From positions 1 through 18,191 of the forward strand of contig JBAZOY010000051.1 of assembly GCA_041648505.1 (NCBI GenBank): a stretch of DNA of 18,191 nucleotides, written 5' to 3'. Made by a program: the position numbers and the translations under genes. Positions 7,101 to 14,343 of this stretch are shown one piece after another; position 1 is the first letter of the stretch, and every line of letters begins with the position of its first letter. This DNA comes from JBAZOY01 sp041648505. GTDB lineage: Bacteria > Desulfobacterota > Syntrophia > Syntrophales > CG2-30-49-12. The notes beneath the pieces were generated by a model. It was not told the origin of the DNA. It was given only the letters and a program-made list of their open reading frames with translations, and searched no databases.

Positions 7101-7592
7101 GGCAGGAATGCCGGACAGTTCTTTCCCGAACGACGCAAGATCCAGCATCTGCAGCCGCTCGGCGGCTGTGCGCAAACCACCGTCGGCTCGCACGGTAATC
7201 CGGCGGAAAATGCGCCGCTTCTCCGCCTTTTCGTCATACTTGATGTTCAGGAAATGCCATGCGGATTGCGCTGTGTCGGAAAATACAAACAGGCAATAGG
7301 GATGTTCACGGATCAACTGGTTGACGATAGGCCGCTCAAGATTTCTCTGAAGGCTGTCGGAGGCCAGGCGGCAATACAGCACATGAAACGCACGATCCTC
7401 GCCGCCGCCGGCAAACAGGATGGGGTCATCGAGCAGCGCATTGCGGGCGGAATCCGGCCAGCCGCGCATACTGAGGGGCTTGTTTTCACGCTCGTAATTC
7501 AGCTCTATCCAGAACAGTTCCTTCAGGGCATCGAGCCCCCGCAGTTGCTCCAGAAGCTTCAATACGGTCTGCTTACGTTCGCGAACAGGCAT
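4200..7592 (-). CDS. Eco57I-type (type IIG-like) restriction-modification DNA methyltransferase
   Basis: This 1130-residue protein starts at ATG 7592 behind AGAGGGG. The N-terminal 350 residues (with LKELFWIELNYERENKPLS and later HPYCLFVFSDTAQSAWHFLN) match the N-terminal region seen in Eco57I-family proteins. The methyltransferase core has motif I LDPAVGSGAF (D510) and catalytic motif IV NPPY at residues 755-758, which marks an N6-adenine methyltransferase. The last third, about 870-1090, with KSYRPLLRGRDIDKY and ILGLLNSRLLNYYFQWLNPE, resembles a TaqI-like target-recognition domain. Size and order fit a single-chain enzyme that could both modify and cut, but I cannot see a clear PD-(D/E)xK nuclease motif. 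It could instead be a lone or BREX/DISARM-like methyltransferase; no partner genes of those systems are present. It stands alone between the small-gene cluster and tkt, consistent with acquired DNA. Confidence 0.88.
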   Translation of the reverse strand: MPVRERKQTVLKLLEQLRGLDALKELFWIELNYERENKPLSMRGWPDSARNALLDDPILFAGGGEDRAFHVLYCRLASDSLQRNLERPIVNQLIREHPYCLFVFSDTAQSAWHFLNIKYDEKAEKRRIFRRITVRADGGLRTAAERLQMLDLASFGKELSGIPALEIQTRHDEAFNVEAVTKAFYKELANWYFWALKHVHFPRDAPKEADGHDHIGVIRMITRLIFCWFVKEKGLIPEELFDQRRLDKLLDGFAPDNNAGNDSVFYKALLQNLFFATLNTEMDKRGWARDEQNFMAHSLYRYRDLFKKPDEALALFKNIPFLNGGLFECLDKDLGEGVRPRYVRIDGFSRRPDSQPVVPDFLFFGPEREEDLSADYGNKRFRKVRVRGLIHTLQRYHFTIEENTPIEQEVALDPELSGKVFENLLAAYNPETGATARKQTGSFYTPREIVDYMVDEALIAFLKGRLPAEDEKATEERLRRLVSWEESGHDFDARETEVLIAAIDGLKALDPAVGSGAFPMGILHKLVFILGKLDPHNKQWEQRQIKRVRDAIAMAEKIEDAAIRERTVRELEQQIVGIEEAFERNELDYGRKLYLIENCLYGVDIQSIAVQIAKMRFFISLIVDQRVDPDATNLGVRPLPNLETKFVAANTLIGIEKPRQAAFRNPDIDAKEADLHKVREKHFNARTPASKAKCRELDKKLRAEIAELLKRDGWGDTTAKQLAGWDPYDQNASAPFFDPEWMFGVRNGFDVVIGNPPYGAKFSEAEKHRLLRLFRHQDYQLDSYLLFVERSFDLLSPGGIVDFIIPNPWLTNLKLKKIRRFVFTEKSVQEIAHYARKVFDAVVDNEVVIIRNQPPYSNSVTVKLVSEGDSSVRVVEQSKWATLDGEPVNIFFDPSHESIIEKVMSNSVLLKDLCIVTVGMKPYQVGKGVPKQTRATVDNRVFDATLCKDKSYRPLLRGRDIDKYTNKWNGNRWIKYGDYLAEPRPSAGFDAPEKIIIRQTGDSLIATLDRKQFVCMNNMHTIVQRDSKYDLRFILGLLNSRLLNYYFQWLNPEKGEALAEVKKEHVEKLAIKCTSEKQRKGIVDLVSHILAAKAADPAADTSALEKEIDRIVYELYGLTEEEIAIIEGRE

Positions 7593-7688
7593 CAGCCCCT
7601 CTTATGACCGGATTATTGGTCTATGTCATCATGGCATAATTTAAATAAACCGATTTTCTATCGAAACGTGGTTTTATTGTGAGGTCGA

Positions 7689-9743
7689 TCATCTGAGCAT
7701 CTCCATGGCCAGCCGAACTATCTGCTCCACAGTAATGCCGAACTTCTCGTACAGCACTGAGGAAGGAGCGCTGGCGCCGAAGCCGTCCATGCCGACCACC
7801 TTACCATCCAAGCCGATGTAATGTTCCCAGCCCAGTTTGATGCCTGCTTCTACCGCTATCCGGGCCTTCACGTCAGGCGGGAGCACATATCCACGGTAAT
7901 CCGCCGGTTGCCGGTCAAAGAGTTCCCAACTGGGAAGGGAGATGAGCCTCACCCTGAACCCTTCCGCTGCTATCTTTCTGCCCGCTTGCAGGGCAATGTG
8001 TACTTCTGATCCCGTACCGAGCAGAATCATATCAGGCCGACCGCTGGAAGATTCCCAGAGGATATACCCGCCCCTCTGGAGACCATTGGCCGGGGCAAGT
8101 TCTGTCCGATTCAGAACGGGCAGATTCTGACGGCTGAAGACAAGAACAGTGGGACCATTCTGGTTAAGGATGGCCGCCCGCCACGCCTCCACCGTTTCAT
8201 TGGCATCAGCAGGACGAATAACGGTCAGATTGGGCACTGCCCGCATATTCATCAGATGCTCGACCGGCTGATGTGTCGGGCCGTCTTCACCAAGACCGAT
8301 GCTGTCGTGCGTAAATACATAAATGACTCTAATGCCCATCAATGCGGCAAGACGCATGGATGGGCGCATGTAATCGGAAAAGGTTAAAAACGTAGCTGTA
8401 TAGGGGATAACCCCGCCGTGGAGGGCTATTCCCGACGCAATGGCAGCCATAGCGTGTTCACGGACACCAAAGTGCATATTGCGTCCGCCGTACCCCCATT
8501 CACCACCAACTTTGCCCTGTACACATTCCTCCGGTAACGACGGACTCTCAAAATCACCAAACCCCTTGAGCCAGGTAAAGGTAGAGGGATTAAGATCCGC
8601 CGATCCCCCCATGAGTTCAGGTAGTTTGGGGGCAAGCGTCTGCATCACGGCTTCGGAAGCCTTACGGGTAGGTATATCCTTAGACCCTTCAGGATAGTCA
8701 GGTAAAACCGACTCCCAGCCCTCCGGGAGATCACCTTTTGTAACGCGATTAAATTCATCAGCGAGCTCCGGCCATGTTCCGGCATAACGGTTGAAAGTTG
8801 TTTGCCATTCATCCTCCCGGGTTTTACCGTTTGTCAGGACCTTGCGGAAACAGACCTTGACATCGTCAGGAATAAAGAAAGGAGGCTCCGCGGGCCAACC
8901 GAGATTGTTTTTTGCTTCCCGCAACTCATCCTTACCAAGGGGAGAACCATGTGCATCACAAGTATTCTGTTTATGGGGCGCTCCGTAACCGATAATTGTG
9001 CGAATACAGATAATCGAAGGACGTGCGGTCTCTTCTTTTGCTTTGCTTATAGCTGTGTCAATAAGGTCAACATTATTACCATCTTCCACGTGCTGGACAT
9101 GCCACCCGCAGGCATCGAACCTCTTGCCCACATCTTCGGTAAAGGAAAGGGATGTCGATCCGGCAAGAGAAACACGGTTGTCATCGTAGAGGACAATCAA
9201 TCTGCCAAGACCAAGGTGTCCGGCGAGCGCACATGCCTCATACACAATACCCTCCATGAGGTCTCCATCACTGGCCATTACATAGGTAAAGTGCTTCACA
9301 ATCTCACCATCAGGACGGTTAAACCGCGCCGCGAGGTGCGCTTCGGCAACAGCCATGCCCACAGCACTGCTGATACCCTGTCCCAGAGGACCCGTAGTCA
9401 TCTCAACACCAGGAGAGCAGTGATATTCCGGATGACCGGGTGTTTTACTGTCCCATTGTCTGAATGACTGTAAGTCCGACAAAGTAAGACCATAACCGGT
9501 CAAATGGAGAAGAACATAGATAAGCGACGAAGCATGCCCGGCAGAGAGAACAAAGCGGTCGCGATCCGCCCATTGCGGATTAGAGGGATTGTGCTTCAAG
9601 TGTCTTGTAAAAAGGACATAGGCCATCGCCGCTGCCCCCATGGGCATGCCGGGATGTCCCGAATTTGCCTTTTCCACAGTATCAGCGGAAAGCAAGCGAA
9701 TGGTATTGATACATTTTTCATCGAATATATTTTTATCGGTCAT
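7689..9743 (-). CDS. tkt: Transketolase
   Basis: This thiamine-diphosphate enzyme transfers two-carbon units between ketose and aldose phosphates in the pentose phosphate pathway. It has 684 residues, close to the usual 660-690. Visible signatures are the N-terminal NSGHPGMPMGAAAMAYVLF (H30), the diphosphate-binding SDGDLMEG near residue 159, and the pyrimidine-domain block TFLTFSDYMRPSMRLAALMG followed by THDSIGLGEDGPTHQP. The C-terminal domain is complete. ATG 9743 overlaps the glk stop (ATGA) and follows AAGGAG at about seven bases, so translation is probably coupled to glk. It is the last gene of the rapZ-cutA-glk-tkt operon. No missing catalytic residue was noticed. Confidence 0.97.
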   Translation of the reverse strand: MTDKNIFDEKCINTIRLLSADTVEKANSGHPGMPMGAAAMAYVLFTRHLKHNPSNPQWADRDRFVLSAGHASSLIYVLLHLTGYGLTLSDLQSFRQWDSKTPGHPEYHCSPGVEMTTGPLGQGISSAVGMAVAEAHLAARFNRPDGEIVKHFTYVMASDGDLMEGIVYEACALAGHLGLGRLIVLYDDNRVSLAGSTSLSFTEDVGKRFDACGWHVQHVEDGNNVDLIDTAISKAKEETARPSIICIRTIIGYGAPHKQNTCDAHGSPLGKDELREAKNNLGWPAEPPFFIPDDVKVCFRKVLTNGKTREDEWQTTFNRYAGTWPELADEFNRVTKGDLPEGWESVLPDYPEGSKDIPTRKASEAVMQTLAPKLPELMGGSADLNPSTFTWLKGFGDFESPSLPEECVQGKVGGEWGYGGRNMHFGVREHAMAAIASGIALHGGVIPYTATFLTFSDYMRPSMRLAALMGIRVIYVFTHDSIGLGEDGPTHQPVEHLMNMRAVPNLTVIRPADANETVEAWRAAILNQNGPTVLVFSRQNLPVLNRTELAPANGLQRGGYILWESSSGRPDMILLGTGSEVHIALQAGRKIAAEGFRVRLISLPSWELFDRQPADYRGYVLPPDVKARIAVEAGIKLGWEHYIGLDGKVVGMDGFGASAPSSVLYEKFGITVEQIVRLAMEMLR

Positions 9744-10747
9744 ATCACATCTCCTTCACCATAAGATTCGAGACCATAACACGCCGCCCCCAGCAGTGCA
9801 ACCCGGCTATCAAGAACCACATGCACCGGCATTCGTGCAATCAGATCGGACATCCGGCCCTTATTTAGAAAGCTTTTCATAAACCGTCCATTGGTTAAAA
9901 AAGGTAATATCCGGGGGAGAATACCTCCCGTCAAGTAGACACCACCCAGGGCCAACACCTTGAGGGCCAGGTTTCCCGCCTCTGCCCCCAAGACAGATAC
10001 AAATATGTTCATGGTCTCCACACAAAGCCTGGGCGGGTTTACCTGATCGAGGGCAGCCTTTACAATGACCGGAACGGGATCATCCACCCCCGCTAACTTC
10101 TCAGCCAGCCATGACGGTTCTTCTGCATAGCCTCTCTTCTTCAGGAACCGATAGATATTAGGCAACCCCCGCCCCGAGCAGACATTTTCATAGCTCACAT
10201 GCCCTCCTAATTGCTCTATAAGGTCATGTAATAACTCTGCTTCCAGAGAATCGTTCGGGGCAAAGTCGGCATGACCGCCCTCTCCCGCATACCCACGGTA
10301 ATGCAAGCCATCCCAGACAATAAAAGCTTCACCCAGACCGGTACCCGGGGCAATGACAGCCATATTTCCTTGCGTTATCGGTTGGCCTTTGTTTATGGTG
10401 TGAAGATCTGCCGGTCCGAGAAGTAGAACGGCACGGGCAGTAGCTGTCAGGTCGTTAAGCAGGCGGACGGATTGAAGATGCAACGCTGCGCGCAGTTGCC
10501 TTTCATCAATAACCCACGGCAGGTTGGTGAGCTTTACCTTACCATCAACAACCGGCCCCGCCACACCAAAACAGGCACTGTTTACAGCTATTCCGGTCTG
10601 ATACAGGAACTCCCTGACAATGTCTTCCAATCCCGAATATTGTCTATTTATAAAACTCGCCTCTGTGAGAGGTGTCAGAGCATCTTTCTCTGGAGAAAAA
10701 ATCCCCAGACGGGTCTTGGTTCCACCAACATCACCGGCAAGCAGCAT
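9740..10747 (-). CDS. glk: Glucokinase
   Basis: This 335-residue protein phosphorylates glucose to glucose 6-phosphate with ATP in the cytosol. It has the bacterial Glk (PF02685) pattern: the phosphate-1 loop AGDVGGTKTRLGIF at residues 4-17, IAPGTGLGEAFIVWDG near 130, and GYAGEGGHADFAP near 155 with the family's conserved GHADFAP sugar-binding stretch. Length is close to that of E. coli Glk (321). ATG 10747 lies three bases after the cutA stop, with AGAGAGGAA upstream. The gene overlaps tkt by four bases. With malQ in the neighbouring operon it would feed glucose released from glucans into central metabolism. Confidence 0.95.
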   Translation of the reverse strand: MLLAGDVGGTKTRLGIFSPEKDALTPLTEASFINRQYSGLEDIVREFLYQTGIAVNSACFGVAGPVVDGKVKLTNLPWVIDERQLRAALHLQSVRLLNDLTATARAVLLLGPADLHTINKGQPITQGNMAVIAPGTGLGEAFIVWDGLHYRGYAGEGGHADFAPNDSLEAELLHDLIEQLGGHVSYENVCSGRGLPNIYRFLKKRGYAEEPSWLAEKLAGVDDPVPVIVKAALDQVNPPRLCVETMNIFVSVLGAEAGNLALKVLALGGVYLTGGILPRILPFLTNGRFMKSFLNKGRMSDLIARMPVHVVLDSRVALLGAACYGLESYGEGDVI

Positions 10748-10750
10748 ACT

Positions 10751-11083
10751 TCATGATTCCTCTCTGCAGGTTAGCTCATCCTGAAGCCACTTCATATATT
10801 CTCTGCTGCCACCGGCAATAGGCGTAACTATAATCTCCGGTGTTTCATAAGGATGAATCGCTTTGACGGTCTTTTCAATTTTCTCATAAAGGTCTTCCCT
10901 GCTTTTCATCAGGCACTGCCACTCCTCCGTCGTTTCAATACTACCCTTCCACCAGTAGGTACTGAAGATGGGACCTGAAATCTGTACACAGCCTGCCAGC
11001 CTTTTTCCCACTATGGTTTTCGCAATTTTCGCAGCGTCTTGCTTGGTTCCCGTTGTCGTTAGAACATGAATGTACGATTCCAT
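10751..11083 (-). CDS. cutA: CutA1 divalent-cation tolerance protein
   Basis: This 110-residue protein has the CutA1 signatures: an N-terminal beta strand MESYIHVLTTTGTKQDAAKI, then KRLAGCVQI, the strand YWWKGSIETTEEWQCLMKS and HPYETPEIIVTPI. CutA1 forms very stable trimers with a PII-like ferredoxin fold and is linked to tolerance of copper and other divalent cations, although its exact role is debated. ATG 11083 follows AAAGGAGTAGCTT. It lies between rapZ and glk in the operon. Confidence 0.95.
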   Translation of the reverse strand: MESYIHVLTTTGTKQDAAKIAKTIVGKRLAGCVQISGPIFSTYWWKGSIETTEEWQCLMKSREDLYEKIEKTVKAIHPYETPEIIVTPIAGGSREYMKWLQDELTCREES

Positions 11084-11181
11084 AAGCTACTCCTTTTAGC
11101 AACCAACAAGGACTTAATAACTTTTACCCAAAGATTAATTAAACTCCTGTACAGGGTAAGCAAGCGGCAGGTACAATTTCG

Positions 11182-12048
11182 TTAACTCTTAACGATGTCC
11201 CTGTGATTGATGGTGACAAGATATTTCTTATCTGAAAAATAGGCGCCCAATTGATTAGCCATGACGACGGAACGATGCCTGCCGCCGGTGCATCCCAGGG
11301 CAATATTGAGCCTCGACTTGCCTTCTTTTTCATAAAGGGGGATAAGAAAAGCCATTAACTGGAATAACTTCCGGACAAATGTCTTGCTCTCCTTAGAACC
11401 CAGGACGTAGTTACAGACATCGGGATTATGACCATCGTAATGTTTCAGTTCTTCTACAAAATAGGGGTTGGGAAGAAATCGGACGTCCAGAGCAATATCC
11501 GCATCGGCAGGTAATCCATATCGGTAACCAAACGATGTAACATGAATAACCATTCTTCTAGTCATCGAGGAAGAGAGAAATGTCCTCTGAACGGCGTCTT
11601 TCAATTGATGAACATTGTATGATGTAGTATCAATGACCTTGTCGGCCATCTGTTTCAAAGGTGATAATTTCTCTCTTTCCAGCAGGATACCTTCCATAAG
11701 AGAACCCCTTACGGACAGGGGATGAACTCTTCTCGTCTCATTGAAGCGGTGCAGAAGAGCCTCATCACTTGCATCAAGAAAAATTATCTCAATTTGGTAC
11801 CCCTTTTCCTTTAACCGGGCAAATATTTTTTCATGTTTCTGAAGAAAACTGTGTTCCCTCAGGTCCATAACCATGGCAACTCTTGAAATATCATGTAAAT
11901 CCCGGGACCGTATTTCAAGAAATCTGGGAAGTAAAACAATAGGCAAATTATCGACACAAAAGAAACCGATATCTTCCAGCGCCCTGAGCGCTGTACTCTT
12001 ACCGGAACCGGAAAGTCCTGTGATAATGACAACACGGAGCTTACTCAT
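11182..12048 (-). CDS. rapZ: RapZ-family nucleotide-binding protein (RNase adapter)
   Basis: This 288-residue P-loop protein is the RapZ/YvcJ family member. The Walker A motif GLSGSGKS is at residues 11-18, a VDNLP segment follows, and VMDLREHSF and the C-terminal GCTGGRHRSVV block near 248-258 are diagnostic. In E. coli RapZ binds GlmZ/GlmY RNAs and RNase E to control glmS; in other phyla the role is less clear. ATG 12048 is chosen over the TTG at 12051, which has no better ribosome-binding site. It is the first gene of the rapZ-cutA-glk-tkt operon. In many genomes rapZ sits near hprK and PTS genes; none is seen here. Confidence 0.95.
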   Translation of the reverse strand: MSKLRVVIITGLSGSGKSTALRALEDIGFFCVDNLPIVLLPRFLEIRSRDLHDISRVAMVMDLREHSFLQKHEKIFARLKEKGYQIEIIFLDASDEALLHRFNETRRVHPLSVRGSLMEGILLEREKLSPLKQMADKVIDTTSYNVHQLKDAVQRTFLSSSMTRRMVIHVTSFGYRYGLPADADIALDVRFLPNPYFVEELKHYDGHNPDVCNYVLGSKESKTFVRKLFQLMAFLIPLYEKEGKSRLNIALGCTGGRHRSVVMANQLGAYFSDKKYLVTINHRDIVKS

Positions 12049-12106
12049 CAAACACCCCGAATTCGATGCCCGTTGTACATCCGTCCAATCTTGCCGATTG
12101 TATCAT
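12041..12106 (-). other. Short leader ORF overlapping the rapZ start
   Basis: A 21-codon frame from ATG 12106 (MIQSARLDGCTTGIEFGVFD plus E) ends with TAA seven bases inside rapZ, in another frame. GAAGGGG lies upstream of it at a usable distance. Such an arrangement could couple translation of rapZ to the leader, but this may be chance. Confidence 0.25.
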
Positions 12107-12178
12107 CCCCGCATTCCCCTTCTCCATATTTGTATAGAATCACCATACCGCGCGGATGATATATTTTTACTTAACGAC

Positions 12179-12207
12179 AATTTATCACTATGATTTTACA
12201 GGGTCAA
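12179..12207 (-). promoter_or_regulatory. Candidate sigma70 promoter for the rapZ operon
   Basis: On the minus strand -35 TTGACC (12202-12207) and -10 TAAATT (12179-12184) are separated by 17 bases, facing rapZ with a leader of about 125 bases. The -35 matches the consensus at five of six positions and the -10 at four of six. The rest of 12049-12466 is a divergent intergenic region without a supported gene. Confidence 0.5.
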
Positions 12208-12436
12208 GGAGGTTTTTTTATTTTAAAATGGTGGATCAAGTTTAACACCGCTCCCCCTTTTTGCCCCCGGTGATATAGCTACATTGAACAGCTCTTTCTA
12301 TGATTTTTAAAATCAAGGATTGCTTCACCTCCCATTTTCCCTTGACTTTCCTCGACTCTGTAAGGTACTTTCCTAAGTTAGGATTACGCAAAGTAATGTG
12401 GGCTATATTAAGGATATGATTACCGGTCAATCATAA

Positions 12437-12450
12437 TTGTAAATTTACAA
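12437..12450. promoter_or_regulatory. Perfect 14-bp palindrome before the membrane-protein gene
   Basis: TTGTAAATTTACAA is perfectly self-complementary and ends a few bases before the AAGGAGG ribosome-binding site of the next gene. The shape and position fit an operator for a dimeric repressor, but no regulator can be named. Confidence 0.45.
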
Positions 12451-12466
12451 CCAAGGAGGTCATATC

Positions 12467-12769
12467 ATGTCAGTCATTATTGGCGGTGCCATTTCATTAA
12501 TTCTTGGACTCATAGGAATTATGGGGTGGAGTCACGAATTTTTTATTATTTTAAAAGGTACGGTACCGATTGTCCTCTTGCTGGGCGGTACTCTCGCTCT
12601 CTATATTGGTTACGATGAATTACGGGAGAATATTCGTGAGGATAAGAATGAGCAGGAGGAAAAACTGAAAAAAGCCCAGGAAGAGATGGAAGAGATAAAG
12701 AACCGAGCCGAACTATACAGGGAAGAACTTGAAAGATTGAAAGAAAAAGCCGGGGAAGGGGAAAAATAA
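12467..12769 (+). CDS. Small membrane protein with coiled-coil tail
   Basis: This 100-residue protein starts at ATG 12467 behind a strong AAGGAGG at about eight bases. Two hydrophobic segments, about residues 3-22 (VIIGGAISLILGLIGIMGW) and 31-48 (GTVPIVLLLGGTLALYIG), are followed from about residue 50 by a highly charged Glu/Lys helix (EQEEKLKKAQEEMEEIKNRA) that looks like a coiled coil. It is therefore probably an inner-membrane hairpin with a cytosolic coiled-coil tail. I have a sense of similar small proteins in related bacteria but no named family. It is the only complete plus-strand gene and stands alone between two minus-strand operons. Confidence 0.8.
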   Translation: MSVIIGGAISLILGLIGIMGWSHEFFIILKGTVPIVLLLGGTLALYIGYDELRENIREDKNEQEEKLKKAQEEMEEIKNRAELYREELERLKEKAGEGEK

Positions 12770-12846
12770 TAACCTGGTTGGGGAAATGCGGTGAGCAGGA
12801 TAATGTTGCAAAAGGTTCCCAGCTACTGCCGCAGAACACCCATCAC

Positions 12847-14343
12847 TTAACCTCTTCCATATAATTCTGTTACTTCTAATAGGTACCTTGTTATGGCTGG
12901 TGTGATTTGCCCCGGTAAAAGCCGCCACTGCCAGTTGCCATAAGTGGTACCCGGTCTATTCATCCGAGCTTTCTCACTCAGCCCCAGGATATCCTGCATA
13001 GGTACGATAACCGTATTGGCCACGGTCATCATGGCCAGCCTGATAAACTCCTTATGAAGTTGTGTAACGGAGGTCCTGCGGCCAACGTAACGAAAAAAGC
13101 TTTCTTTAGCTTCAGAGGTTGCCTCCTTCTCAAACCACCCCCTTACTGTGTTGAGATCATGGGTTGCAGTATAAACCACGGAATTTTGTGGAATATTGTG
13201 CGGTGCATAGTCGTTCCCGGAAAGACTATCACCGAAAGCAAAAATCAGCGGCCGCATACCGGGGATATCGTACTTTTGCATGATTTGTGCTACCTTCGGG
13301 GTCTTTTCTCCCAGATCTTCGGCAATGACAGGAAGTGAAGGAAATTTTTTAAATAAAGTACGGAAGAAATCTTCCGTGGGAACCTCAAGCCAGGTACCAT
13401 TCAGGGCAGTCTTTTCGCGTGCCGGGACTTCCCAGTAAGCAATGAATGCTATAAAATGGTCAATCCGGACCACATCATAGCATTGAAAGCTGTGTTCCAA
13501 TCGTCTAACCCACCAGTCATATCCCCTTTCCCTTAGAACATCCCATCTGTAAACGGGATTACCCCAGAGCTGACCCGTTTTACTGAAACGGTCAGGAGGT
13601 ACACCGGAAACGAAGGAAGGGGTTTTCCCCCCGTCAAGTTTGAATATTTCTGGATTGGCCCATACATCCGCACTGTCATAAGCGACATACATGGGTAGAT
13701 CACCGATAATCTGGATACCGTGTCTGTGGCAGTATTTTTTAAGCGAGAACCATTGCTCAAAGAAGATGTACTGGAGGAACTTTTCTCTCTCAATAGAATC
13801 GTAAAGTTGTTTACGCACCATTTGAAGGGCATCAGATTCCCTGTCTCTTAACTCCTTGGGCCATTTATTCCAGGGTTTGCTATCATAATGAGCTTTGAGA
13901 ACCACAAATAAGGCGAAATCGTCAAGCCAACAGGCATTGTCTGAACAAAATCGCTCGTATCCGGCACTATCTTGCTCCATCTTAAATCTTTCATAGCCCA
14001 GATGGAAAAGTTTGTTCTTATAATCCCTCACCGCATCGTATTCAACCTGCCCCTTGGGGAAAGAGGGCGGCGATTCAATGTCTGCTTCTGCAAGCAAGCC
14101 CTCCCTTGCCATGTATTCAGGGCTGATCAGCAGTGTATTACCGGCAAATGCGGATGTGATACTGTAGGGAGAATAAGAATATATTGAATCAGTGGGATTA
14201 AGGGGGAGTACCTGCCATAGCCCCTGCTTGGTCTCGGCTAGAAAATCAGCAAAACGAAAAGCCTCCGGTCCCAGGTCACCTATCCCGTAGGGTGAAGGAA
14301 GGGATGTTATGTGCAGAAGTATACCGCTTCTTCTTATTTTCAT
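12847..14343 (-). CDS. malQ: 4-alpha-glucanotransferase (amylomaltase)
   Basis: This 498-residue GH77 enzyme transfers alpha-1,4-glucan segments and releases glucose from maltodextrins or glycogen. The N-terminus (RSGILLHITSLPSPYGIGDL) and the QVLPLNPTD segment are typical. Predicted catalytic residues are D295 in RIDHF, E342 in VIAEDLG and D396 in the YTATHD segment; most relatives have YTGTHDNDT there, so this one differs slightly while keeping HD. The length is usual for the bacterial type. ATG 14343 has GGGGAG upstream and lies 68 bases inside the MBL-fold gene, implying translational coupling. Released glucose would be the substrate of Glk. Confidence 0.96.
   Translation of the reverse strand: MKIRRSGILLHITSLPSPYGIGDLGPEAFRFADFLAETKQGLWQVLPLNPTDSIYSYSPYSITSAFAGNTLLISPEYMAREGLLAEADIESPPSFPKGQVEYDAVRDYKNKLFHLGYERFKMEQDSAGYERFCSDNACWLDDFALFVVLKAHYDSKPWNKWPKELRDRESDALQMVRKQLYDSIEREKFLQYIFFEQWFSLKKYCHRHGIQIIGDLPMYVAYDSADVWANPEIFKLDGGKTPSFVSGVPPDRFSKTGQLWGNPVYRWDVLRERGYDWWVRRLEHSFQCYDVVRIDHFIAFIAYWEVPAREKTALNGTWLEVPTEDFFRTLFKKFPSLPVIAEDLGEKTPKVAQIMQKYDIPGMRPLIFAFGDSLSGNDYAPHNIPQNSVVYTATHDLNTVRGWFEKEATSEAKESFFRYVGRRTSVTQLHKEFIRLAMMTVANTVIVPMQDILGLSEKARMNRPGTTYGNWQWRLLPGQITPAITRYLLEVTELYGRG

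Noticed and set aside
5547..7607. Long plus-strand ORFs (including 159 and 218 codons)
   Set aside because: They are antisense shadows of the restriction-modification gene, with unlikely composition and no start signals.
8802..9467. 221-codon plus-strand ORF
   Set aside because: It is an antisense shadow of transketolase, which is unmistakable in the other strand.
12242..12430. 62-codon minus-strand ORF in the rapZ upstream region
   Set aside because: It starts at a TTG without a ribosome-binding site and shows no family features.
12770..12846. Bidirectional terminator between the membrane-protein gene and malQ
   Set aside because: Only weak complementarity (GGGGAA with TTCCC) and no U-runs are visible, so no terminator is claimed.
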